Shown: positions 19,254 to 28,635 of the stretch, one piece after another
Numbering within the stretch: position 1 is the first letter of the stretch
Layout of the letters: each line of letters opens with the position of its first letter
Assembly: GCA_902557735.1 (NCBI GenBank)
Contig: CACEBC010000013.1
Span: 1-51,306 of the forward strand
Reading direction: 5' to 3'
Length of the DNA: 51,306 nucleotides
DNA from: Porticoccaceae bacterium
GTDB taxonomy: Bacteria > Pseudomonadota > Gammaproteobacteria > Pseudomonadales > Porticoccaceae
Translations under genes and position numbers: made by a program
The notes under the pieces: generated by a model
Told to the model about the DNA's origin: nothing
The model's input: the letters and a program-made list of their open reading frames with translations, nothing else
Databases searched by the model: none

Positions 19254-19534
19254 ATCATTTATCAAAGGCATCAGGCTGTTCTGTTCACTTGTGTTTCAGG
19301 AGGGCCCGACGTTCTGGTGCAGCTGGTCAATCCTAGAAGAAGGAATCCGGATTTTGATAAGAGCGTCCTCGTAACAAAAGCCCTGACGTTGTGGGCTACG
19401 AAACCTCGCACTGACCTGTACAACAATTTATAGACTAGTCATGCGGTCAAATGGCTTCACCCGCGCTGCTTAATCGCACAAAGCTTCCCGTGACAGCAAA
19501 ACGGGCATCGCCGACATAGAGACAGGCGTTTTTA
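19254..19534. other. 281-bp gap between convergent valS and ihfB
   Basis: This stretch holds no gene longer than 46 codons. It has a perfect palindrome AATCCGGATT (around 19344), a CCCGT/ACGGG hairpin (about 19487-19505) and, on the plus strand, CGCC/GGCG followed by five Ts (19509-19533), which could be a weak terminator for valS or for an unknown small RNA. GCCC(T)GACGTT occurs twice, about 75 bases apart. A possible small lipoprotein frame is listed separately. I tried to read it as 6S RNA, SRP RNA or a tRNA and could not. Confidence 0.4.
19271..19411 (-). CDS. Possible 46-residue lipoprotein
   Basis: A GTG-started minus-strand frame of 46 codons downstream of ihfB. It encodes a basic N-terminus with four Arg and one Lys, a hydrophobic stretch GFLLLGL and the lipobox-like LTSC (Cys at residue 31), followed by a short polar tail. 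That is the layout of a small lipoprotein precursor. The ribosome site (AGG in ACAGGTCA) is weak, there is no ATG, and a frame this short can occur by chance. I recognise no homologue. Confidence 0.25.
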   Translation of the reverse strand: MRGFVAHNVRAFVTRTLLSKSGFLLLGLTSCTRTSGPPETQVNRTA

Positions 19535-19816
19535 TCAGCAATTATTGACTCGATCTCGGAGTTCTTTGCCAGGTTTGAAGTATGGAACATGCTTTCCACT
19601 TAATTCAACAGCCGACCCAGTTTTAGGATTTCTACCCAACCGGGGTGCGCGATAGTGCAAAGAGAAACTACCAAAACCTCTGATCTCAATGCGGTCATTA
19701 TTTGCTAAAGTTTTTGTCATGCGTTCCAAGATCATGCGAATTGCCAACTCTACATCCTTGGGAGAGAGGTGATCTTGGCTCGCGGATATCTTTTCTATTA
19801 GTTCTGATTTCGTCAT
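19535..19816 (-). CDS. ihfB: Integration host factor beta subunit
   Basis: HU-family DNA-bending protein that with IhfA binds specific sites. It is 93 residues. The sequence follows E. coli IHF-beta closely: [51 protein letters not shown] and the end [11 protein letters not shown]. The intercalating Pro is in the GRNPKTG arm. It follows rpsA by 166 bases, as in enterics and pseudomonads, with its own promoter. Confidence 0.97.
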   Translation of the reverse strand: MTKSELIEKISASQDHLSPKDVELAIRMILERMTKTLANNDRIEIRGFGSFSLHYRAPRLGRNPKTGSAVELSGKHVPYFKPGKELRDRVNNC

Positions 19817-19888
19817 TAGGTTGGGGCTATTTCATTCTCAAACTTAAAAAACATCAAGATGCCACTCTAAGTGCAATTCGGGTGAATG

Positions 19889-19916
19889 ATTCTATAAAAT
19901 TTAACTTTTTTTTCAA
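19889..19916 (-). promoter_or_regulatory. Promoter of ihfB
   Basis: On the minus strand TTGAAA (19916-19911), a 16-base A/T-rich spacer and TAGAAT (19894-19889) match sigma-70 well, about 73 bases before the ihfB ATG. Known ihfB genes have their own promoter in the gap after rpsA, which agrees. Confidence 0.5.
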
Positions 19917-19982
19917 GTAAAATGTTTCACGATTCAACACAACAGGACGATTATCTAGTCTTATCCATGCCCCTAGATCAGA

Positions 19983-21659
19983 CTATTTATCCATCTGAGC
20001 TCGAATAAGATCCCCTATGGTCGTGGGCGTTTCTGACGATTCTGAGTCCTGCTTTTTGTGAGCTTTTACGGCTGCCTTCTCTTCCGATACATCCTTTGCT
20101 CTAACCGATAAGCTTATCGCACGATTTTTTCTGTCGACCAACACTATCTTGGATTCTAGCTCTGCGCCAACAGAAGTTACCGAACGAGCATCCTCCACGC
20201 GATCACGGGCCAAGTCAGCTGCTTTGATATAACCTTCCACATCTTGATCAAGCGTTACGGTAACACCTTTTTGATCCACATCCTTGACAATACCCGTGAC
20301 TACTGCACCCTTGTCATGAATCGCTGTGTAATTACTGAACGGATCCTCGATCAATTGCTTGATTCCAAGCGAAATTCTTTCCCTTTCGGCATCGATACTG
20401 AGAACAACAGTTTCCACCTCTTCCCCTTTTTTGAATTTGCGAACTGCCTCTTCACCTGTTTCTGTCCATGAAATATCCGAGAGATGCACCAAGCCGTCAA
20501 TTCCTCCATCAAGGCCAATAAAAATACCGAAATCGGTGATTGATTTTATTTTGCCTGATATTTTCTCACCTTTGTCCATGCTCGATGCAAAATCATCCCA
20601 AGGATTGGCGTAGCACTGTTTGATGCCTAGCGATATGCGGCGACGCTCCTCATCAATGTCTAACACCATGACTTCCACTTCATCACCTAGCTGAACTATT
20701 TTTGATGGGTGAACATTTTTGTTGGTCCAATCCATTTCTGAGACATGAACAAGCCCTTCAACCCCATCCTCTAGTTCAGCGAAACACCCATAATCGGTAA
20801 GATTTGTAATCTTTGCTTTAGTTCTAGCCCCTTCCGGATAGCGAGCTTTTATATCCCCCCATGGGTCTTCTCCCATCTGTTTCATCCCGAGAGACACCCT
20901 ATTGCGCTCGCGATCAAATTTTAGAACCTTAACATCTATTTCATCGCCAACACTGATCATCTCTGATGGGTGTTTAATTCGTTTCCAAGACATATCGGTT
21001 ATATGCAATAAGCCATCTACACCGCCCAGATCCACAAAAGCACCATAATCGGTAAGATTTTTTATCACTCCTTTAAGTGAGGATCCTTCTTCTAAATTTT
21101 CCAAGAGAGCATCACGCTCAGCTGAATTCGCGCTTTCCATCACAGCTCGTCTGCTAACTACAACGTTGTTGCGCTTCGCATCTAACTTTATTACCTTGAA
21201 TTCAAGTTCTTTGCCTTCTAAATGAGTTATCTCGCGGAGAGGCCGAACGTCCACCAATGAGCCTGGGAGGAAGGCCCGCAAACCACGGACGTCCACAGTG
21301 AAACCACCCTTCACCTTACCGTTAATTATGCCATGCACAACCTCGTCAGCCTTGTGCGCCGCCTCCAGGTCTATCCATGATTCTGCTCTCCGTGCCTTTT
21401 CGCGAGACAATCGAGTTGCTCCGAATCCATCTTCCACTGCTTCCAAAGCGACCTGCACCTCCTCACCAACGGCCACATCAATTTCTCCGCGTTCATCGAA
21501 GAATTGATCGACTGGTATGACACCTTCAGATTTTAATCCCGCATGCACAGTGACCCAATCTTTATCGATATCTATGACGACACCAGTGATGATAGCGCCC
21601 GGATTCATTTCAACAGTTCTAAGACTTTCTTCGAACAATTCTTGAAAGCTTTCACTCAT
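19983..21659 (-). CDS. rpsA: 30S ribosomal protein S1
   Basis: Largest ribosomal protein; it binds mRNA single strands and helps initiation on structured leaders. It is 558 residues from ATG at 21659 with six S1 repeats (about 22-88, 106-172, 193-261, 278-348, 365-435, 452-520). The repeat signatures are visible as [39 protein letters not shown] and [24 protein letters not shown] nine bases before this ATG favours it over the one two codons earlier. Gene order cmk-rpsA-ihfB is conserved. Confidence 0.97.
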   Translation of the reverse strand: MSESFQELFEESLRTVEMNPGAIITGVVIDIDKDWVTVHAGLKSEGVIPVDQFFDERGEIDVAVGEEVQVALEAVEDGFGATRLSREKARRAESWIDLEAAHKADEVVHGIINGKVKGGFTVDVRGLRAFLPGSLVDVRPLREITHLEGKELEFKVIKLDAKRNNVVVSRRAVMESANSAERDALLENLEEGSSLKGVIKNLTDYGAFVDLGGVDGLLHITDMSWKRIKHPSEMISVGDEIDVKVLKFDRERNRVSLGMKQMGEDPWGDIKARYPEGARTKAKITNLTDYGCFAELEDGVEGLVHVSEMDWTNKNVHPSKIVQLGDEVEVMVLDIDEERRRISLGIKQCYANPWDDFASSMDKGEKISGKIKSITDFGIFIGLDGGIDGLVHLSDISWTETGEEAVRKFKKGEEVETVVLSIDAERERISLGIKQLIEDPFSNYTAIHDKGAVVTGIVKDVDQKGVTVTLDQDVEGYIKAADLARDRVEDARSVTSVGAELESKIVLVDRKNRAISLSVRAKDVSEEKAAVKAHKKQDSESSETPTTIGDLIRAQMDK

Positions 21660-21686
21660 ATACATTAACCCTCATTAAAAACTCCT

Positions 21687-21709
21687 CACGCAACACCTCC
21701 GCCGGCGTG
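21687..21709 (-). promoter_or_regulatory. rpsA leader hairpin with GGA in its loop, candidate S1 autoregulation site
   Basis: On the minus strand CACGC pairs with GCGTG around a 13-base loop containing GGA, about 28 bases before the rpsA ATG. More GGA motifs flank it in the leader. S1 represses its own translation through a leader with GGA-bearing hairpins in gammaproteobacteria; the layout fits, but the full three-hairpin fold was not verified. Confidence 0.4.
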
Positions 21710-21760
21710 ACCCCTTTCGAACGCTGTAACTCATTTTTTCAAACCAATTCCTTCCTGCGA

Positions 21761-22453
21761 CTAGCTTGCCCCCGCGAACAAACCTTTGATCGAAACTATC
21801 TCCAAGAGAGTGTTAACGACTTCATTGGCAGTCATACCAGAAGTGTCTATCTCCACCGCGTCCTCTGCGGGCATCAGAGGAGAAATCAACCGACTTTTAT
21901 CTCGTCTGTCTCTTTCCTCAAGCTGAACTTGAACGGCGCGAAGACTAACATTTTCACCCCTCTCAATCAACTGTTTATGACGCCTGGCGATCCTAGCATC
22001 CAAGCTAGCCATTAAAAAGAATTTCAACTGGGCATCAGGAAACACCACCGTTCCCATATCTCTGCCATCAGCAATCAAACCAGGAGCGACTGCAAACAGG
22101 CGCTGACGATCCAAAAGAGAATTTCTTACACTTGAGTAAATCGCCAATTGAGATGCGAATTCAGCGACTGTCTCTGACCGCATAGCCCTGCTGACGTCTT
22201 CACCTTCCAGAAACGTTTGGATATTACCACGATCGTTTTTTTTAAAGGCTATGTCAAAGTGTCCTGCCAATGCAACCAAGGCTGATTCATTCGTCAACGA
22301 TACCTTATGCCGTCTTGCGGCCAGAGCTAACAATCTGTATAGAGCTCCGCTGTCTAGATAATTATATTTCAACTTTCTAGCAATAATGCCACCCGCTGTT
22401 CCCTTCCCAACTCCGCTAGGTCCATCAATGGTTATAACATTAACCGATGACAT
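21761..22453 (-). CDS. cmk: Cytidylate kinase
   Basis: Phosphorylates CMP and dCMP to the diphosphates with ATP. It is 230 residues. The P-loop GPSGVGKGT (11-19) is near the start, YLDSGALYRLLAL gives the substrate site, then FLEGEDVS, GLIADGRDMGTVVFPDA and the LEERDRRDKSRLISPLMPAEDAVEIDTS lid/C-terminal region, all family hallmarks. The ATG is two bases after the stop of the tyrA-aroA fusion, so the two are coupled. Confidence 0.96.
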   Translation of the reverse strand: MSSVNVITIDGPSGVGKGTAGGIIARKLKYNYLDSGALYRLLALAARRHKVSLTNESALVALAGHFDIAFKKNDRGNIQTFLEGEDVSRAMRSETVAEFASQLAIYSSVRNSLLDRQRLFAVAPGLIADGRDMGTVVFPDAQLKFFLMASLDARIARRHKQLIERGENVSLRAVQVQLEERDRRDKSRLISPLMPAEDAVEIDTSGMTANEVVNTLLEIVSIKGLFAGAS

Positions 22454-22455
22454 TT

Positions 22456-24702
22456 TTAGCTTATCTCTCCGCGCGCTATGTCTAAGCCAATCACACCTGC
22501 TAACTGCGCAAAATTAGGAAAAGACGTAGCGATGTTTTCACAATCATTGACAATAATAGGTCCAGTGGACCTTAATGCAGCGATAATAAAAGCCATAGCC
22601 ACGCGGTGATCACCTCGGCTATCCACCTCACCTGAGCCAATTTTACCCCCTGTTATCTCGATGCCATCATCGGTTGGAAGCGCCCTTATACCCAGAATAT
22701 TTAATCCATCTGCCATCGCCGAGATACGATCACTCTCTTTGACTCGTAATTCACTTGCCCCAGTTACTCTCGTTACACCAGTCGCGCAAGAAGCTGCAAT
22801 AAAAATAGCTGGGAACTCGTCAATTGCCAACGGAACTTGCTCCATTGGCACATCAATGCCGACTAAGCTGTCGTGACGAACTCTGATGTCAGCTACCGGC
22901 TCGCCTGCCATTTCGCGGCAATTGGAGAGATCAATCCTTGTTCCCATTTGACGGAGGATGGTGATTATTCCAAATCGGGTATCATTTACTCCTATATTTT
23001 TCATGACTATATCAGATTCAGGCATGATTGCGGCGGCAACCATAAAAAAGGCAGCTGATGATATATCTCCGGGAACATCGACCCGACTGGCTGTCAGATG
23101 AGCGCCTCCCTCTAGAGATATAGTTTGTCCGTTGGTTTGCACCTTATACCCAAAACCGCGCAGCATCCTTTCAGTGTGGTCTCTTGTGGGTGATGGCTCA
23201 TGGATTCTGGTCACTCCCTTTGCGAATAGTCCAGCTAATAAGATACAAGACTTAACCTGAGCACTTGCCACGGGCATCACATAATCAATTGCGTTAAGTT
23301 GTTGACCACCAGTAACAGAGATTGGAGGCGTCATGCTTTCGGAGGTCGATACGGCCGCACCCATTTTTATCAGCGGCTCAGCAATCCTCTCCATTGGCCT
23401 CTTTAACAAGGAGGCATCGCCTTCCAAGATACTATCGAATTTTTGTCCGGCAAGAATACCGCTCAACAAACGAATGGAAGTCCCCGAGTTGCCAAGACGT
23501 AATGGCTCAGACGCAGGCTTTAGGCCATCCAAACCCACACCATGGATTGCGAGTCTGCCCTGCGCAGGCCCTTCGATTATGACGCCTAAATCTCTGAATG
23601 CTCTTAAAGTCGCCAGACTGTCTTCCCCTTCCAGAAAACCAGTTACTTCTGTCAAACCGTTTGCTAACGAGCCAAGCATGACAGATCGATGTGATATCGA
23701 TTTGTCCCCCGGAATTTCAAGTTCCGCACGAGCATGTCCGCCCGGATTAACATGATAACGATACTCGGAATCTGTCTGACCAGAGATGACTTTATGTCTC
23801 TTGAGTTGTTTCTCATGCCGCTGACGCGCTTCTTGAGCTTGATTAAACGCATCTAAGAGATAAGCCTCGTTAGCATCTCGCACAGCATTCCGCAGGGCAT
23901 TTAGATCACTCATTACATCATCCAAGATGCCCAAGATCGCAGTTTTATTTGCCAAAGCTATGTCCCGCCACATAATGGGATCGCTTGCAGCTATTCTGGT
24001 GAAGTCTCGAAAACCTCCCGCGGCGAATTTAATAATTTCTTGGTAATCACTCCGAGCAGCTAGCGTATCTACCAGCGAAAACGCAAGAAGGTGAGGCAAA
24101 TGACTTGTTGCAGCGAGTATCTCGTCATGTCGAGTAACATCCATGCAAGAAACTGCTGCACCCACACCTTCCCATAGAGCTATAACTCGATCGAAATGAT
24201 TTCTTGCTGTTTCTTCGGTAGGGGTCAAGATTACACGATGACCCTCAAAGAGATTGGATAGCGCAGCATCGACTCCACTTTTCTCAGAACCGGCTATTGG
24301 ATGTCCAGGCACTAGTTGATGAGGGATATTCCCATAAATATTTCGAGCACTTTCAACTATGCTGCCTTTGACGCTAGCGACATCTGTCAGCGTGACACTT
24401 TCGGGCAGCATTTTGTAGCAATCTTTTAAAACAGCTGGCACGGCTAGTGTTGGGACGCCGATCAACACTAAATCGCCAGATCCCAACTCCGGAGCAATGT
24501 GGTTTAAGTGTTTTTCCGCGCGATCAATCACGCCGTTTTCCAGAGCCAATTCAAGGGTTGAAGACCGTCTCGACAGACCTATCACCTCCGCAGCCAAATT
24601 TTTTTCTCTAGCTGCTTTTGCAACACTCGCACCTATCAAACCAAGACCAATGACAACAAACTTATTCAGCTTGGACGGTATTTTCTCGGGCCTCTTTGCC
24701 AT
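22456..24702 (-). CDS. tyrA-aroA: Fused prephenate dehydrogenase / EPSP synthase
   Basis: A two-domain enzyme of 748 residues. Residues about 1-295 are a TyrA-type dehydrogenase with Rossmann motif VVIGLGLIGASVAKAA, the conserved GHPIAGSEKSG and ATSHLPHLLAFSLV; it makes hydroxyphenylpyruvate (or tyrosine, if it uses arogenate) from chorismate-derived acids. After a charged linker, residues about 318-748 are EPSP synthase (AroA), with PGDKSISHRSVMLGSL, LGNSGTSIRLLSGILAG, RDHTERMLRGFG and ELRVKESDRI. The reading frame is open throughout. This fusion is known in Pseudomonas and relatives. ATG at 24702 follows GGAA; an ATG 15 bases up is possible. Confidence 0.96.
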   Translation of the reverse strand: MAKRPEKIPSKLNKFVVIGLGLIGASVAKAAREKNLAAEVIGLSRRSSTLELALENGVIDRAEKHLNHIAPELGSGDLVLIGVPTLAVPAVLKDCYKMLPESVTLTDVASVKGSIVESARNIYGNIPHQLVPGHPIAGSEKSGVDAALSNLFEGHRVILTPTEETARNHFDRVIALWEGVGAAVSCMDVTRHDEILAATSHLPHLLAFSLVDTLAARSDYQEIIKFAAGGFRDFTRIAASDPIMWRDIALANKTAILGILDDVMSDLNALRNAVRDANEAYLLDAFNQAQEARQRHEKQLKRHKVISGQTDSEYRYHVNPGGHARAELEIPGDKSISHRSVMLGSLANGLTEVTGFLEGEDSLATLRAFRDLGVIIEGPAQGRLAIHGVGLDGLKPASEPLRLGNSGTSIRLLSGILAGQKFDSILEGDASLLKRPMERIAEPLIKMGAAVSTSESMTPPISVTGGQQLNAIDYVMPVASAQVKSCILLAGLFAKGVTRIHEPSPTRDHTERMLRGFGYKVQTNGQTISLEGGAHLTASRVDVPGDISSAAFFMVAAAIMPESDIVMKNIGVNDTRFGIITILRQMGTRIDLSNCREMAGEPVADIRVRHDSLVGIDVPMEQVPLAIDEFPAIFIAASCATGVTRVTGASELRVKESDRISAMADGLNILGIRALPTDDGIEITGGKIGSGEVDSRGDHRVAMAFIIAALRSTGPIIVNDCENIATSFPNFAQLAGVIGLDIARGEIS

Positions 24703-24769
24703 CGATAATTCCAGCATTTTTGTTTAACAACTTGAGTTCGAACTCTCGCCAATAGGGATCACCATTGAC

Positions 24770-25855
24770 CTATATGACGGCTCGAGGATAAGAACCAAGC
24801 ACTCGAACGTTAACATTTGTATCCGATAAGATCTCAAAAATTTTGCTCACTCCCGAATCTTCAGAGTGCCCCAAAAAGTCTATAAAAAACAAATACGACC
24901 ATTTGCCACTTTTCGCTGGTCTTGATTCCACTCTCGTCAAATCAACATTTTCTTCATAGAAGGGTTTTAACAGTGTGTGCAACGCGCCGGGTTTATTCCT
25001 GACGGACACAACTAGAGATGTTTTATCATCTCCACTAGGAGGAATGTTATTTCGTCCAATTATCAAGAATCTAGTCGAATTGTCCGGTTTATCCTCTATA
25101 TTTTCTGAAATTTTTGTAAGCCCATAAAGATTACTGCATGCTTCACCTGCAATGGCCGCGGAATTCCATTCGCCCTTTGCTCTCTTTGATGCCTCGGCAT
25201 TGCTACTGACAGCTATCCTTTCGATGCTGGGGTAATTCGCGTCCAGCCATTGACGGCATTGAGCAAGAGATTGAGAGTGAGAATAAACACGGGTAATCTT
25301 CCCATCCTGAAGGGGAATCCCAACTAAGAAATGTTGATGTATCGGGAGCTCAACCTCACCACAGATTCTCAATGATGAATCTATAAAACTGTCCAGTGTT
25401 TGATTTATAACGCCTTCGGTGGAATTTTCAACCGGAACCACGCCGTAATCACAACAATCAGCCTCTACCTCTCGAAAGACCTCATCGATAGCTAATTTTG
25501 GTGAGGTAATCACGGATTGACCAAAATGCTTGAGCGCAGCCTCCTGAGTAAAAGTGCCCTCTGGGCCGAGATATGCTACCTCAATAGGTTCCTCAAGTGC
25601 TAAACAAGCGGACATAACTTGCCTAAATAGAAGCGCCATCTCTTTGTCACTGAGTGGGCCCGGATTACGAGTCATAATTCGTCGCAGGACTTCGGCCTCG
25701 CGTTCAGGCCGATAGTAAGAAATTGTATCCTCTTTTCGCTTTAGATCAGCTACCTGCTTCGCAAGTTCCGCACGCCGACTTATGGAAGCCATCAGTTCAT
25801 CATCAACGGAATCTATTTCTTCTCTTAAAGCTTGTAATTGATGTTTACTTGACAT
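24770..25855 (-). CDS. pheA: Chorismate mutase / prephenate dehydratase (P-protein)
   Basis: Bifunctional enzyme of phenylalanine synthesis. It is 361 residues. The AroQ-type mutase domain is residues 1-85 (LREEIDSVDDELMASISRRAELA), the dehydratase domain about 92-270 (VAYLGPEGTFTQEAALKHFG, GVVPVENSTEGVI, DNSTRFLIIG), and the regulatory ACT domain about 280-358 with NKPGALHTLLKPFYEENVDLTRVESRP, which includes the ESRP feedback motif. AAGGAG lies eight bases before ATG. It starts 18 bases after gyrA; in Pseudomonas serC lies between these two, and here it is absent. Confidence 0.96.
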   Translation of the reverse strand: MSSKHQLQALREEIDSVDDELMASISRRAELAKQVADLKRKEDTISYYRPEREAEVLRRIMTRNPGPLSDKEMALLFRQVMSACLALEEPIEVAYLGPEGTFTQEAALKHFGQSVITSPKLAIDEVFREVEADCCDYGVVPVENSTEGVINQTLDSFIDSSLRICGEVELPIHQHFLVGIPLQDGKITRVYSHSQSLAQCRQWLDANYPSIERIAVSSNAEASKRAKGEWNSAAIAGEACSNLYGLTKISENIEDKPDNSTRFLIIGRNNIPPSGDDKTSLVVSVRNKPGALHTLLKPFYEENVDLTRVESRPAKSGKWSYLFFIDFLGHSEDSGVSKIFEILSDTNVNVRVLGSYPRAVI

Positions 25856-25873
25856 AGCGAAGACTCCTTACTT

Positions 25874-28432
25874 TTAAGAAATACTATCTTCGTCATTAAA
25901 CTCCTCTGGCTCAGACACTCTGGCTAGGCTCTTTAGGCTCTCCGACGCTTTAAGACGCATCACGATAACGCCTTGAGTATTGCGTCCGACAACGGAAACT
26001 TGATCTGCAGGTATTCGGACCATAGTGCCTTGATCAGATATTAGGATAACTTGCTCACCCGAAAAAATTTGCGCAGCGCCAATTAAGGGCCCGTTTCGGT
26101 CGCTGGCTTGCATGGCCTTCATTCCCTTTCCTCCACGACCTTTTGTCGGATATTCCGCTGTGGGCGTTCTCTTTCCAAATCCATTTTTACTAACAGTAAA
26201 TAGGAAGCCATCTGGTTCAGGAATAACCAATGATATAACCCTATGCCCCGGGGGAAGTCGCATTCCTCGGACGCCTTTGGAGACACGACCCATCGCTCGC
26301 ACGTCTTTCTCATGGAACCTAACGGCCTTGCCTTCACTACTAAACAACATAATGTCTTTTGTTCCATCCACAACGGCAGTCCCAACCAGGGTGTCGTCAT
26401 CAACCAGCTCCACCGCGCGCAAACCCACTTTTCGGGGTTTTGAATAATGAGTTAACAATGTTTTTTTAATGGTTCCGTTCGCGGTAGCCATAACCACATA
26501 GTGCTCTTCACTGTAATTATCAACCGGCAGTATCGAATTAATGCGTTCCCCTTCCTCCAATGGTAGGAGATTGATTACTGGACGACCGCGAGCGTTTCGA
26601 CCTGCCACTGGTATTTGATAAACCTTCAACCAATATACTTTACCTTTGTTCGTGAAACACAAGATTGTCGAATGAGTGCTGGCTACCAAGAGATGCTCCA
26701 TGAAATCTTTATCCTTCACAGAGGTCGCGGACTTTCCAACACCGCCGCGACCTTGTGCCTGATAATCGGCCAGCGGTTGCGTTTTGGCGTATCCACCGTG
26801 AGAGATTGTTACAACACGGTCTTCCTCTGCAATAAGATCTTCTAAAGTAAAATCATGCTGAGACTCAACTATTTGAGTTTTTCTTGGGTCGCCAAAGTCA
26901 GAGACGATCTGAGTTAATTCGTCTCTGATGACATTCATCAGATTGGTCGGATCACCTAATATACTCTCATATTCGGCGATCTCTTCTAGTTTGGACGAAA
27001 ATTCCGATAGGATTTTCTCTTGCTCCATACCGGTCAGCCTATGCAGGCGCAACTCCAATATATCGCGCGCCTGATTCGGTGATAGATAATACTTCCCATC
27101 TGACAACCCATGCTTCACTTTCAGCGCATTATCTTGACTCAGTTCGGACTTTGTCCGTCTCAGTATTTGCAAAACAGATCCTGGTGACCATCCTCTAGCA
27201 ACAATGGCCTCTCTTGCATCTCCCGGCGTTGCAGCTCCCTTTATCAACGCGATGACTTCATCTATGTTCTCCAATGCGATCGCAAAACCCTCAAGGGTGT
27301 GGGACCGGTCTTGGGCCTTATTCAAAAGATAATGCGTGCGCCTGGTCACCACCTCTCGTCTATGCTGGATAAAAAATTCGAGTAGCTGCTTCAGATTGAG
27401 AACTCTCGGCTGGCCGTCGACTAGTGCAACAACATTGATCCCAAATACAGATTGCAACTGTGTTTGAGAATATAAATTATTTAGCACCACTTCACCGATA
27501 TCGCCTCGTTTGATCTCGATCACTATCCTCAATCCATCCTTATCAGATTCGTCGCGCAATTCTGAAATGCCATCAAGCTTTTTTTCTTTCACTAATTCAG
27601 CAATCCGCTCAATAAGTCGAGATTTATTCAACTGAAACGGAATTTCAGAAATTATTATCGTTTCTCTCAGCGTTTTCTCATTAACAATAATTTCCGCGGT
27701 TGCCCGAACATAGATGCGACCTCGTCCAGTCTTATATGCCTCTAAAATACCCGCCCTGCCATTTATTGTTGCTCCGGTCGGAAAATCTGGCCCAGGTATA
27801 TGAGTCATTAACTCCTCCAGAGTAATCTCGCCATCATCTATAAGCGCTAGGCATCCATGGATGATCTCTGCAAGGTTGTGAGGCGGGATATTCGTAGCCA
27901 TTCCAACAGCAATGCCAGATGAACCATTGATCAAAAGATTCGGTATCTGAGTAGGCAAAACAGCGGGGATAGTCTCTGACTCGTCGTAGTTTGGAACGAA
28001 ATCTACCGTGTCTTTATCCAAATCCCGCAAAAGCGCATGCGCCATCTTGGACATTCTTATTTCTGTATAGCGCATAGCTGCCGCAGCGTCGCCATCTATG
28101 GATCCAAAGTTACCCTGACCATCAACCAAAAGATATCGCAGTGAAAAGGATTGCGCCATTCGAACAATAGTGTCATATACCGCGGAATCGCCATGGGGGT
28201 GATATTTGCCAATAACGTCTCCCACCACACGGGCAGATTTCTTATAGGGTTTATTCCAGTCGTTATTTAACTGACTCATGGCAAACAGAACCCTTCTGTG
28301 GACTGGCTTTAAACCATCTCTGACATCGGGCAATGCCCTGCCAACAATGACGCTCATGGCATAGTCCAAATAGGATTGTTTTAGTTCTTCCTCGATATTA
28401 ACTGGAACAATTTCTTTTGCTAAGTCAACCAT
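25874..28432 (-). CDS. gyrA: DNA gyrase subunit A
   Basis: Catalytic subunit of gyrase that cuts and rejoins DNA to add negative supercoils. It is 852 residues. Numbering matches E. coli at the active site: the quinolone region is [17 protein letters not shown] with Ser83 and Asp87 (the susceptible residues), and Tyr122 is in AMRYTEIRM. The C-terminal beta-pinwheel (about 530-840) carries the GyrA-box region QGRGGVGKS. There is no strong ribosome site. It is divergent from the amidohydrolase-ubiG set and heads the gyrA-pheA-tyrA/aroA-cmk cluster. Confidence 0.97.
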   Translation of the reverse strand: MVDLAKEIVPVNIEEELKQSYLDYAMSVIVGRALPDVRDGLKPVHRRVLFAMSQLNNDWNKPYKKSARVVGDVIGKYHPHGDSAVYDTIVRMAQSFSLRYLLVDGQGNFGSIDGDAAAAMRYTEIRMSKMAHALLRDLDKDTVDFVPNYDESETIPAVLPTQIPNLLINGSSGIAVGMATNIPPHNLAEIIHGCLALIDDGEITLEELMTHIPGPDFPTGATINGRAGILEAYKTGRGRIYVRATAEIIVNEKTLRETIIISEIPFQLNKSRLIERIAELVKEKKLDGISELRDESDKDGLRIVIEIKRGDIGEVVLNNLYSQTQLQSVFGINVVALVDGQPRVLNLKQLLEFFIQHRREVVTRRTHYLLNKAQDRSHTLEGFAIALENIDEVIALIKGAATPGDAREAIVARGWSPGSVLQILRRTKSELSQDNALKVKHGLSDGKYYLSPNQARDILELRLHRLTGMEQEKILSEFSSKLEEIAEYESILGDPTNLMNVIRDELTQIVSDFGDPRKTQIVESQHDFTLEDLIAEEDRVVTISHGGYAKTQPLADYQAQGRGGVGKSATSVKDKDFMEHLLVASTHSTILCFTNKGKVYWLKVYQIPVAGRNARGRPVINLLPLEEGERINSILPVDNYSEEHYVVMATANGTIKKTLLTHYSKPRKVGLRAVELVDDDTLVGTAVVDGTKDIMLFSSEGKAVRFHEKDVRAMGRVSKGVRGMRLPPGHRVISLVIPEPDGFLFTVSKNGFGKRTPTAEYPTKGRGGKGMKAMQASDRNGPLIGAAQIFSGEQVILISDQGTMVRIPADQVSVVGRNTQGVIVMRLKASESLKSLARVSEPEEFNDEDSIS

Positions 28433-28523
28433 AAATTGTCACTATTTTTTTAACAGTAAATTTTGATTTGAATCAAAAGCAAAGCTAATCACGTGCTCCT
28501 GATCGCAACTTTTTTGTCTCCGT

Positions 28524-28550
28524 ATTCTATCACATATCACATATCTGCAA
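28524..28550 (-). promoter_or_regulatory. Candidate promoter for gyrA
   Basis: On the minus strand TTGCAG (28550-28545), a short 15-base spacer and TAGAAT (28529-28524) form a moderate match about 90 bases before gyrA. The spacer is a tandem 7-base repeat (ATATGTG twice). The 188-base divergent region otherwise contains only A/T-rich DNA and a TTATAC box near 28605 that may serve the plus-strand genes. Confidence 0.3.
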
Positions 28551-28635
28551 GGACTATTTAACTGCGATAGCAGACACCCCTACTAAAACCAAAACAAAAA
28601 AGCGTTATACTCCGGAACCCATGAGAGGAGTAGAC

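Noticed and set aside
19254-19534. 6S RNA, SRP RNA or tRNA between valS and ihfB
   Set aside because: I could not find the SRP tetraloop region, a 6S-like closing stem with central bubble, or a T-loop with acceptor pairing on either strand.
19447-19590. 47-codon frame overlapping the ihfB end in another phase
   Set aside because: It starts inside ihfB, has no ribosome site, and its first third is just the shifted reading of a conserved gene, although the rest reads rather like protein.
22456-24702. tyrA-aroA fusion as an assembly artefact or novelty
   Set aside because: The frame is open across the junction and the same fusion is known in Pseudomonas and relatives, so it is real and already described.
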